Assembly: GCA_948847595.1 (NCBI GenBank)
Contig: CAQOGY010000002.1
Coordinates: 124,001-188,000, forward strand
Reading direction: 5' to 3'
Length of the DNA: 64,000 nucleotides
From: an uncultured Bacteroides sp.
Lineage (GTDB): Bacteria > Bacteroidota > Bacteroidia > Bacteroidales > Bacteroidaceae
Shown: piece by piece, positions 17,330-24,217 of the stretch
Position numbering within the stretch: the first letter of the stretch is position 1
How the letters are laid out: every line of letters begins with the position of its first letter
The notes under the pieces: model-generated
What the model saw: the letters and a program-made list of their open reading frames with translations, nothing else
The model's database searches: none
Told to the model about the DNA's origin: nothing
Program-made: the position numbers and the translations under genes

Positions 17330-17566
17330 ATGTCTGAAATTGCATCAAGAGTAAAAGCGATTATCGTTGATAAATTAGGCGTTGAAGAATCAGAAGTTAC
17401 AACCGAAGCAAGCTTCACTAACGACCTGGGAGCAGATTCTCTTGACACTGTAGAACTTATCATGGAATTCGAAAAAGAATTCGGTATCTCTATTCCTGAT
17501 GACCAAGCAGAAAAGATTGGTACTGTAGGTGATGCTGTATCTTATATCGAAGAACACGCTAAGTAA
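17330..17566 (+). CDS. acpP: Acyl carrier protein
   Basis: 78 residues, the normal length. The 4'-phosphopantetheine attachment site is Ser37 in GADSLDTVELIMEFE. The helical acidic fold is intact. It carries growing acyl chains for fatty acid synthesis and supplies LpxA and other acyltransferases. The start is ATG 17330 with an AT-rich leader. fabF follows after 18 nt, and the acpP-fabF-rnc order is a common arrangement. Confidence 0.97.
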   Translation: MSEIASRVKAIIVDKLGVEESEVTTEASFTNDLGADSLDTVELIMEFEKEFGISIPDDQAEKIGTVGDAVSYIEEHAK

Positions 17567-17584
17567 TTATCCGATTTCATCAAT

Positions 17585-18847
17585 ATGGAATTAAAAAGAG
17601 TGGTAGTAACAGGCCTTGGCGCCATTACTCCTGTTGGCAATGATGTACCCGAATTCTGGGAAAATCTAGTGAACGGGGTTAGTGGAGCAGGGCCTATTAC
17701 TCATTTTGATGCGTCGCAATTCAAGACCCAGTTTGCATGCGAAGTGAAAAACTTCGATGTAACTAAATATATCGACCGTAAAGAGGCAAGAAAGATGGAC
17801 TTATACACTCAGTATGCTGTCGCTGTTGCCAAAGAAGCGGTATCGGACTCCGGTCTTGACGTCGAAAAAGAAGATTTGAACAGAATCGGTGTTATTTTTG
17901 GCGCCGGTATCGGTGGTATACATACATTCGAGGAAGAAGTAGGCAACTACTACACTCACAAGGAAATAGGTCCCAAGTTCAATCCGTTCTTCATCCCGAA
18001 GATGATCTCGGATATTGCTGCCGGACAGATTTCTATCATGTATGGCTTCCATGGTCCTAACTACGCGACTTGTTCAGCATGTGCTACTTCTACCAATGCC
18101 ATTGCGGATGCCTTCAACCTGATTCGTCTGGGTAAAGCAAACGTAATCGTATCCGGTGGTTCGGAAGCAGCCATCTTCCCTGCAGGCGTAGGCGGTTTCA
18201 ACGCTATGCATGCTCTGTCAACACGCAACGATGAGCCTAGCAAGGCTTCACGTCCATTCAGCGCAAGCCGTGACGGCTTCATCATGGGCGAAGGTGGCGG
18301 TTGCCTGATTTTGGAAGAACTGGAACACGCTAAGGCCCGTGGTGCGAAAATCTATGCAGAAGTTGCCGGTGTAGGCATGTCTGCAGATGCTCATCACCTG
18401 ACAGCTTCCCATCCGGAAGGTCTTGGTGCCAAACTGGTAATGCTGAACGCTCTGGAAGATGCAGAAATGGATCCGAAAGAAGTAGATTACATCAACGTTC
18501 ACGGAACATCTACCCCGGTAGGTGATATTTCTGAAGCGAAAGCAATTAAGGAAGTATTCGGTGATCACGCATACGAACTGAACATCAGTTCTACAAAATC
18601 AATGACTGGTCACTTGCTGGGAGCTGCCGGTGCGGTAGAATCTATCGCAAGCATCCTTGCCATCAAGAACGGCATTGTTCCTCCGACTATCAACCACGAA
18701 GAAGGTGACAACGACGAGAACATTGACTACGACCTTAATTTCACGTTCAACAAAGCTCAGAAACGTGAGGTTAATGTTGCCCTGTCCAATACATTTGGAT
18801 TCGGTGGTCACAATGCGTGCGTTATCTTCAAGAAATACGCTGAGTAA
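17585..18847 (+). CDS. fabF: 3-oxoacyl-[acyl-carrier-protein] synthase II
   Basis: 420 residues. The Cys-His-His triad is visible: Cys166 in CSACATSTNAI, His in NVHGTSTPVGD and His in KSMTGHLLGAAGA. The glycine-rich C-terminal GFGGHNACVIF is typical. The enzyme condenses acyl-ACP with malonyl-ACP in fatty acid elongation. It lies 18 nt downstream of acpP. The rnc GTG start follows its stop after 4 nt. Confidence 0.96.
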   Translation: MELKRVVVTGLGAITPVGNDVPEFWENLVNGVSGAGPITHFDASQFKTQFACEVKNFDVTKYIDRKEARKMDLYTQYAVAVAKEAVSDSGLDVEKEDLNRIGVIFGAGIGGIHTFEEEVGNYYTHKEIGPKFNPFFIPKMISDIAAGQISIMYGFHGPNYATCSACATSTNAIADAFNLIRLGKANVIVSGGSEAAIFPAGVGGFNAMHALSTRNDEPSKASRPFSASRDGFIMGEGGGCLILEELEHAKARGAKIYAEVAGVGMSADAHHLTASHPEGLGAKLVMLNALEDAEMDPKEVDYINVHGTSTPVGDISEAKAIKEVFGDHAYELNISSTKSMTGHLLGAAGAVESIASILAIKNGIVPPTINHEEGDNDENIDYDLNFTFNKAQKREVNVALSNTFGFGGHNACVIFKKYAE

Positions 18848-18851
18848 AATC

Positions 18852-19787
18852 GTGTTACGTAACCAAATAGATAAGATAAGACTCCTGTTCCGCAAAGACA
18901 GAGAGTCTTATCTTTGTTTTTACCGGATACTCGGATTTTATCCGCACAATATCCAGATTTACGAACAAGCGCTCCTGCACAAGTCATCTGCCGTCCGCTC
19001 CGAGAAGGGACGTCCGCTGAACAACGAACGGCTGGAGTTTTTGGGTGACGCCATCCTCGACGCCATCGTAGGAGATATTGTCTATAAACGTTTCGAAGGG
19101 AAACGGGAAGGTTTCCTGACAAACACACGTTCCAAGATCGTACAACGGGAGACTTTGAACAAGTTAGCCGTGGAGATCGGTTTGGACAAACTTATCAAAT
19201 ATTCTACCCGCTCCTCTTCCCACAACAGTTATATGTACGGGAATGCTTTCGAAGCATTTATCGGAGCCATTTATCTTGATCAGGGGTATGAACGTTGCAA
19301 GCAGTTTATGGAGCAGCGGATCATCAACCGTTATATTGATCTGGACAAAATATCCCGCAAAGAAGTTAACTTCAAGTCCAAGCTTATCGAATGGAGCCAG
19401 AAGAACAAGATGGAGGTTTCCTTTGAGTTGATCGAGCAGTTCCTCGACCATGACAGTAATCCCGTTTTCCAGACAGAGGTTCGTATCGAAGGGCTTCCTG
19501 CCGGAACCGGTACGGGCTATTCCAAGAAAGAGTCTCAGCAGAATGCCGCGCAAATGGCTATCAAGAAGGTGAAAGACCAGACATTTATGGATACAGTCAA
19601 TGAAGCGAAGTTGCAGCATTCGATGCCGTCAGAAATGGACACAGAATTGGTCGAGCCCGAATTGACTGAGTCGGAAGCCATGGAACCGGATACCTTGGAG
19701 ACCAAAACACCGGAAGTGGAAACGGCTGCAAATGAAGTCGAAACGACTGTTAATGAGGTCGAAGCAACAGAAACTGAAAAGGCATGA
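18852..19787 (+). CDS. rnc: Ribonuclease III with acidic C-terminal tail
   Basis: 311 residues if begun at GTG 18852, which gives MLRNQIDKIRLLF and sits 4 nt after fabF. The open frame extends upstream inside fabF, but those residues do not look like RNase III. Catalytic signature: NNERLEFLGDAILD, and later GNAFEAFIGAIYLD. A double-stranded RNA-binding domain follows (DHDSNPVFQTEV to QNAAQMAIKKV). After it, about 65 residues of Glu/Thr-rich low-complexity tail (such as ELVEPELTESEAMEPD) exceed the E. coli length. It processes rRNA precursors and cleaves structured RNA. Confidence 0.93.
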   Translation: MLRNQIDKIRLLFRKDRESYLCFYRILGFYPHNIQIYEQALLHKSSAVRSEKGRPLNNERLEFLGDAILDAIVGDIVYKRFEGKREGFLTNTRSKIVQRETLNKLAVEIGLDKLIKYSTRSSSHNSYMYGNAFEAFIGAIYLDQGYERCKQFMEQRIINRYIDLDKISRKEVNFKSKLIEWSQKNKMEVSFELIEQFLDHDSNPVFQTEVRIEGLPAGTGTGYSKKESQQNAAQMAIKKVKDQTFMDTVNEAKLQHSMPSEMDTELVEPELTESEAMEPDTLETKTPEVETAANEVETTVNEVEATETEKA

Positions 19788-19830
19788 TAACTCCAACTAC
19801 CATCCTAACGATAAAAGAGTAAATTATAAG

Positions 19831-20841
19831 TTAACCGAAACAAATCCCCATACGGCGGCCTTGAATTACTAAATCGTGATCTTCAGTTACCAACTTCAAT
19901 TTACCGGCCACTTCTTCAAGAGGGATGGATGAAATGTCATCTCCTTTTAAAGCAATCATACGCCCGAATTGCCCGTTGGCAATCAATTCTGTCGCGTGTC
20001 CTCCCATACGGGTAGACAGATTACGGTCAAAAGGAGTAGGCGAACCGCCACGCTGAATATATCCCAATACGGTTTCACGTGTTTCGATGCCCGTTTCATA
20101 TTCTATTTCCTGTGCGATGTATTCCGCGGCACGTTTCCGGCCATCCGTCAGGATGCCTTCTGCCACCACTACAATGGAATAGGGTTTGCCTTTTTTCAGT
20201 CTTTCGAGGATTGTATTTCCTATATTCTTGATGTTGTAAGGGATTTCGGGGACAAGAATGACGTCGCCGCCACCCGCCATGCCCGAATACAGGGCAATCC
20301 AACCGGCTTTATGCCCCATCACTTCAATAACCATCACTCTTTTGTGCGAGCTGGCGGTAGAATGCAAGCGGTCGATGGCGTCCGTAGCGATGCTCACGGC
20401 GGAGTCAAATCCAAAGGAAATATCCGTTCCCCAAATATCATTATCAATGGTTTTGGGGACTGATACGATGTTGACGCCCATTGCGGCAAATTTAGCGGCA
20501 GTTTTCTGCGTTCCGTTTCCTCCGATGCAGACGACACAATCCAGTCCCATTTCCTGAATATTCTGAAGAATCAGTGCCGGCTTGTCGACATCCGAGACGA
20601 CGCCTCCTTTTTTAAAAGGTTTCTCGCGCGAAGTACCCAACATCGTACCCCCTTGGTTCAACAATCCGGATAAGGATTTATCAGTAAAGGATTCGATGTC
20701 TTTTGTCAGCAAACCTTGAAAACCACTATGAATTCCTATTACTTCCATCCCATAGTGATTGATGGCAGTTTTGCACACGCCACGGATAGTGGCATTTATA
20801 CCGGGGCAGTCTCCTCCGGAAGTCAGGATTCCAATTCTCAT
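19831..20841 (-). CDS. pfkA: 6-phosphofructokinase, PfkA family
   Basis: 336 residues. N-terminal GILTSGGDCPGINATIRG is the nucleotide loop, SVPKTIDNDIWGTD the catalytic loop, and EVMGHKAGWIAL the fructose-6-phosphate site. Residues that set the phosphoryl donor are mixed: at the E. coli 103/104 positions it has Asn109-Gly110 (IGGNGTQ), with Gly favouring ATP, while Lys130 replaces Gly124, a feature of PPi-dependent forms. Donor preference is therefore uncertain. The gene is convergent with rnc and divergent from the GH3-type gene. Confidence 0.9.
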   Translation of the reverse strand: MRIGILTSGGDCPGINATIRGVCKTAINHYGMEVIGIHSGFQGLLTKDIESFTDKSLSGLLNQGGTMLGTSREKPFKKGGVVSDVDKPALILQNIQEMGLDCVVCIGGNGTQKTAAKFAAMGVNIVSVPKTIDNDIWGTDISFGFDSAVSIATDAIDRLHSTASSHKRVMVIEVMGHKAGWIALYSGMAGGGDVILVPEIPYNIKNIGNTILERLKKGKPYSIVVVAEGILTDGRKRAAEYIAQEIEYETGIETRETVLGYIQRGGSPTPFDRNLSTRMGGHATELIANGQFGRMIALKGDDISSIPLEEVAGKLKLVTEDHDLVIQGRRMGICFG

Positions 20842-20939
20842 TGTCGTTTTTTTTAGTCAGAAACTCGGGATTCAAGAAAAGTCGCCAAATTTTAACGATT
20901 ATTTCCGTCGTAAAGATAGAAAAAAAAGATAAATAAGGT

Positions 20940-20947
20940 TACTTTTG
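20940..20947 (+). promoter_or_regulatory. -7 box of the GH3-type gene
   Basis: TACTTTTG matches TAnnTTTG, 31 nt before ATG 20979. No convincing -33 element is seen. Confidence 0.5.
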
Positions 20948-20978
20948 CACGACTAAACATTATTATGTTAAAGCAGAA

Positions 20979-22490
20979 ATGAATATTACAAAGATTATTA
21001 GTAAGACTTTCGATTCCCGTTTAAAACAAATAGACCTTTATGCTAGTCAGGCTAGTGAGATACAGCACCGTGTGCTGAGTCGCTTAGTGAACCAAGCTGC
21101 ACAGACAGAGTGGGGAAAAAAGTACGACTACGCCTCCATCCGTAGCTATGAGGATTTCAGAAACCGCCTTCCAATACAGACTTATGAGGAAATAAAGCCT
21201 TATGTAGAACGCTTGCGGGCGGGGGAACAGAATCTGCTTTGGCCATCGGAAATACGCTGGTTTGCCAAATCATCCGGAACGACCAATGATAAAAGCAAAT
21301 TCCTGCCTGTCAGCAAAGAAGCTCTGGAAGACATTCACTATAGAGGCGGTAAAGATGCTGCGGCACTCTACTTCCGCATCAATCCGGACAGTCACTTTTT
21401 CTCGGGAAAAGGGTTGATTCTGGGAGGCAGCCATAGTCCGAACCTCAACTCCAACCATAGTTTGGTGGGAGACTTGTCGGCGATTCTGATTCAGAACGTC
21501 AATCCGTTAATCAATTTCATTCGTGTGCCGAGCAAGAAAATCGCTTTGATGAGCGAATGGGAAACCAAAATAGAAGCAATAGCCAACAGTACTATTCCGG
21601 TCAATGTGACCAGTTTGTCCGGTGTACCCTCATGGATGCTGGTACTTATCAAGCGTATTCTCGAAAAGACCGGCAAACAAACTCTGGAGGAAGTGTGGCC
21701 GAATCTGGAAGTATTCTTCCACGGCGGAGTGGCTTTCACCCCTTATCGTGAGCAGTACAAACAGGTGATTCACTCAAAGAAGATGCATTATGTAGAGACC
21801 TACAACGCTTCCGAAGGGTACTTTGGTACGCAGAACGATCTTTCAGACCCTGCCATGTTGCTGATGATCGACTACGGTATTTTCTACGAGTTCATTCCAT
21901 TGGAAGAAGTTGATAAGGAAAATCCACGCGCTTACTGCCTCGAAGAGGTGGAGCTTAACAAAAATTACGCAATGGTGATTTCTACGTCCTGCGGATTGTG
22001 GCGATACATGATCGGTGATACGGTGAAGTTTACCAGCAAGAACCCATATAAGTTCGTCATCACAGGACGTACGAAGCATTTCATCAATGCTTTTGGAGAA
22101 GAACTGATTGTAGATAATGCCGAAAAAGGCTTAGCTAAGGCTTGTGCCGAGACAGGTGCACAGGTGAGCGAATACTCTGCCGCACCGGTATTTATGGACG
22201 AACATGCCAAATGCCGTCATCAATGGCTGATAGAATTTGCCAAGATGCCGGATTCCGTAGAGAAATTTGCCGCAATACTTGATGCTACATTGAAAGAAGT
22301 AAATTCGGACTATGAGGCGAAGCGTTGGAAAGATATTGCTCTGCAACCACTGGAAGTCATCGTTGCGCGTCCGGGATTGTTCCATGACTGGCTGGCAAGG
22401 AAGGGGAAATTAGGCGGACAGCACAAAGTGCCCAGATTAAGCAATACACGCGAGTATATAGAAACAATGCTGGTGCTGAACAATGAATAA
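20979..22490 (+). CDS. GH3 auxin-responsive-promoter family acyl-adenylate/amide synthetase
   Basis: 503 residues. The family resembles plant GH3 proteins of the ANL adenylating superfamily. Visible elements: WFAKSSGTTNDKSKFLP (the Ser/Thr-Gly-rich ATP loop), VETYNASEGYFGTQND (second ATP motif), and VITGRTKHFINAFGEELI, the hinge with Asp-replaced GRT before the C-terminal lid. The likely reaction is ATP-dependent activation of a carboxylic acid and coupling to an amine or thiol. The bacterial substrate is unknown. It is transcribed alone and followed by a strong terminator at 22530-22570. Confidence 0.85.
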   Translation: MNITKIISKTFDSRLKQIDLYASQASEIQHRVLSRLVNQAAQTEWGKKYDYASIRSYEDFRNRLPIQTYEEIKPYVERLRAGEQNLLWPSEIRWFAKSSGTTNDKSKFLPVSKEALEDIHYRGGKDAAALYFRINPDSHFFSGKGLILGGSHSPNLNSNHSLVGDLSAILIQNVNPLINFIRVPSKKIALMSEWETKIEAIANSTIPVNVTSLSGVPSWMLVLIKRILEKTGKQTLEEVWPNLEVFFHGGVAFTPYREQYKQVIHSKKMHYVETYNASEGYFGTQNDLSDPAMLLMIDYGIFYEFIPLEEVDKENPRAYCLEEVELNKNYAMVISTSCGLWRYMIGDTVKFTSKNPYKFVITGRTKHFINAFGEELIVDNAEKGLAKACAETGAQVSEYSAAPVFMDEHAKCRHQWLIEFAKMPDSVEKFAAILDATLKEVNSDYEAKRWKDIALQPLEVIVARPGLFHDWLARKGKLGGQHKVPRLSNTREYIETMLVLNNE

Positions 22491-22529
22491 AGTTATCCGA
22501 ACAAATTAAATCATTATATGACAGGAAGT

Positions 22530-22570
22530 GTCCTACGGTGTACATAATATGCACTGTGGGACTTTTTTTT
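22530..22570 (+). terminator. Intrinsic terminator of the GH3-type gene
   Basis: GTCCTACGGTG (22530-22540) pairs with CACTGTGGGAC (22552-22562) over 11 bp including two G-U pairs, followed directly by eight T residues. It starts 40 nt after the stop. Confidence 0.85.
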
Positions 22571-22688
22571 GTATTACCAGCTTGCTGGCAGAATACAAGT
22601 TGCTTCAAATATCTTTCCGGTATGCAACAAATCATGAAACGACTTGCTTTGACTATAATTCCAGTTACATTCGCCTTAGATCGTCAGT

Positions 22689-22841
22689 AGTTTCCAATCG
22701 TTCCCTATACAGGAAACTCCAGTATCCACGGTCAGAAATTCCAGTATCCCGCCTTGGAAACTCTAGTATCTCGCCTCGGAAACGCCAGTGTCCCGCCTTG
22801 GGAACGCCAGTTCCCAGCCTAGAAACTGTGATTTCCTCAGC
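22689..22841. repeat. Degenerate tandem repeat with exact 22-bp period
   Basis: Units start at 22712, 22734, 22756, 22778 and 22800, each exactly 22 bp apart, with rough consensus GGAAACTCCAGTATCCCGCC plus TT. A sixth, decayed copy starts at 22821. AGTTTCC at 22689-22695 is an inverted match to the first unit's GGAAACT and lies one period upstream. The period is not a multiple of 3, and the array lies between two gene ends. Confidence 0.85.
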
Positions 22842-22890
22842 AGATACTCATTACAGTTGCAAACATAAAGATTATCGGCCTACTTTAGGT

Positions 22891-22986
22891 GTTGCAGATA
22901 AAGTATCTGCAACCCATCTGCAACAGGTATCTGCAACGCTGTAAGTAACTGAAAACAAACAAGATAATCCGATTTTGTTGCAGATG
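22891..22986. repeat. Cluster of ATCTGCAAC motifs with a 10-bp perfect hairpin
   Basis: GTTGCAGATA (22891-22900) and TATCTGCAAC (22904-22913) are perfectly complementary across 3 nt. Two more direct copies end at 22924 and 22937, and another inverted copy (GTTGCAGATG) starts at 22977. This differs in sequence from the adjacent 22-bp array. No known site type is recognised. Confidence 0.7.
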
Positions 22987-23031
22987 GCAGATGTTTTTTA
23001 CTTTTTCAAACTTAATGGAGGGAAGTGATGA

Positions 23032-24165
23032 TTATTCCACAATGATTCCACCGCCCAGCAACAAACCATCTTTATAGAAGGCAGCAGCCTGTCCGGAAGC
23101 GATTGCCGTCAACGGTTCGTGAAGTTGTACATGCAGGAAATTATCCGGTGTAACTGTCACAGTACAATGATTTTCCTGTTTCCGATAGCGAATCTTCACA
23201 ATGATATCCGCATGCCCTAACAAACGTTCCCGATTAACAATATTCCAATCTTTAAGTAACATCTCCGTTTTCTCCAAAGCCTGTAGGGAAGCGAGTACTA
23301 CTTCATTCTTTTCCGGGCGAATTTCCTTCACAAAGACGGCACGATTCAAATGAATGCCCAAGCCACGCCGTTGTCCGACGGTATAAAAAGGATAACCCTC
23401 GTGCCAGGCTATAAAATCTCCCTTTTCATCGACAAATCGTCCACGTCTGACCTCCGCTGACCAAGTCTGACCTGCACTGACCTGGGGCTGACCTACGCTG
23501 ACCTGCGGCTGACAATTGCTGACCTGTGGCTGACAATTGCTGACCAACCACTTTTTCAGAAAGCTTCGATAATCCATCGGGCAAAAGCAAACGCCCAGAC
23601 TGTCCCTTTTCACCGCCACTTTCTGAAATCCCCGTTCAGCAGCAAAGGCACGTGCTTCCACTTTGGTAATATCTCCCATCGGAAGCAACATTCTCCGAAG
23701 AATATCCTGTTTGAGTCCCCATAAGAAAAAGGTCTGATCCTTGTCCGAATCGGCAGCGTAAGTTATATAACAGGTATCATCCACCTTTACTTTCCGTACA
23801 TAATGCCCCGTAGCAATATAAAAAATCCCCATTTCATCGGCAATTTTGGATAGAAGAGGCCATTTCAGATAGTTATTGCATAATGTGCAGGGCACAGGAG
23901 TATGTCCCACCATATATTCACGCACAAAATATTCGATGATCTGTTTGCGGAATATCTCACGGGCATCATACGCGATATGACGGATTCCCAAACGCTCTGC
24001 CAAATGGCGGGCATCTTCCAGATATTCGGTCGAGTCGTTCAACTCATAGAAACGGAAAGTAACTCCAGTCACCTCATATCCGGCTTCCAGCAATCGCATG
24101 GCAGCTACGGAACTGTCCGTACCGCCGCTCATTCCTAACAATACTCGTTTGTTTTCTTCCATCAT
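23032..24165 (-). CDS. mnmA: tRNA-uridine 2-sulfurtransferase MnmA with internal heptad repeat
   Basis: 377 residues. It thiolates U34 in the wobble position of Lys, Glu and Gln tRNAs. PP-loop: LGMSGGTDSSVAAMRLL (residues 10-26). Catalytic Cys96 (TLCN) and Cys193 (GVCF) match the two active cysteines of E. coli MnmA; ATGHY and the QRRGLGIH region are also conserved. Between residues 208 and 233 there is a 7-residue repeat (VSNCQPQ twice, then VSVGQPQ and VSAGQ), about 27 residues longer than in E. coli. The start codon lies only 4 nt after a -7 box, so the mRNA may be leaderless. Other Bacteroides MnmA copies may exist elsewhere. Confidence 0.88.
   Translation of the reverse strand: MMEENKRVLLGMSGGTDSSVAAMRLLEAGYEVTGVTFRFYELNDSTEYLEDARHLAERLGIRHIAYDAREIFRKQIIEYFVREYMVGHTPVPCTLCNNYLKWPLLSKIADEMGIFYIATGHYVRKVKVDDTCYITYAADSDKDQTFFLWGLKQDILRRMLLPMGDITKVEARAFAAERGFQKVAVKRDSLGVCFCPMDYRSFLKKWLVSNCQPQVSNCQPQVSVGQPQVSAGQTWSAEVRRGRFVDEKGDFIAWHEGYPFYTVGQRRGLGIHLNRAVFVKEIRPEKNEVVLASLQALEKTEMLLKDWNIVNRERLLGHADIIVKIRYRKQENHCTVTVTPDNFLHVQLHEPLTAIASGQAAAFYKDGLLLGGGIIVE
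23447..23545. repeat. In-frame 21-bp repeat in mnmA with CTGAC every 10-11 bp
   Basis: CTGAC occurs ten times, starting at 23447, 23457, 23467, 23477, 23488, 23498, 23509, 23519, 23530 and 23540. The mean spacing is 10.3 bp. Pairs of steps (10 plus 11) make a 21-bp unit, so the repeat stays in frame and encodes a heptad. Confidence 0.9.
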
Positions 24166-24169
24166 GCTG

Positions 24170-24177
24170 CAAAATTA
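24170..24177 (-). promoter_or_regulatory. -7 box of mnmA, immediately before the start codon
   Basis: The minus strand reads TAATTTTG, then CAGC, then ATGATG. The box matches TAnnTTTG, and transcription should begin at or next to the first ATG. The whole gap to the divergent SNF2-family gene is 52 nt, leaving no room for a usual leader. Confidence 0.6.
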
Positions 24178-24189
24178 AGGATTTTCCCG

Positions 24190-24197
24190 TATCTTTG
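24190..24197 (+). promoter_or_regulatory. -7 box of the SNF2-family gene
   Basis: TATCTTTG matches TAnnTTTG, 20 nt before ATG 24218, on the opposite strand to the mnmA box. Confidence 0.6.
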
Positions 24198-24217
24198 TTT
24201 GTTAAAGCCTAAAGAGA

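Larger units (their letters stand above)
22491..23031. other. 541-nt intergenic region rich in repeats
   Basis: The region between the GH3-type gene and mnmA (both stops point into it) holds a terminator, a 22-bp-period tandem array and a cluster of ATCTGCAAC motifs, described separately. An open frame of 138 codons (22528-22944) crosses it but shows no coding character. I see no tRNA-like structure and no promoter that clearly serves it. Confidence 0.6.

Noticed and set aside
18657..18851. Upstream extension of the rnc reading frame
   Set aside because: It lies wholly inside fabF and is low-complexity. GTG 18852 gives the expected RNase III N-terminus 4 nt after fabF.
22689..22841. CRISPR array
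   Set aside because: Units are contiguous with no variable spacers, period is only 22 bp, and no cas genes are present.
22528..22944. 138-codon open frame on the plus strand
   Set aside because: It crosses a terminator and a 22-bp tandem array whose period breaks frame, and the protein shows no family likeness.
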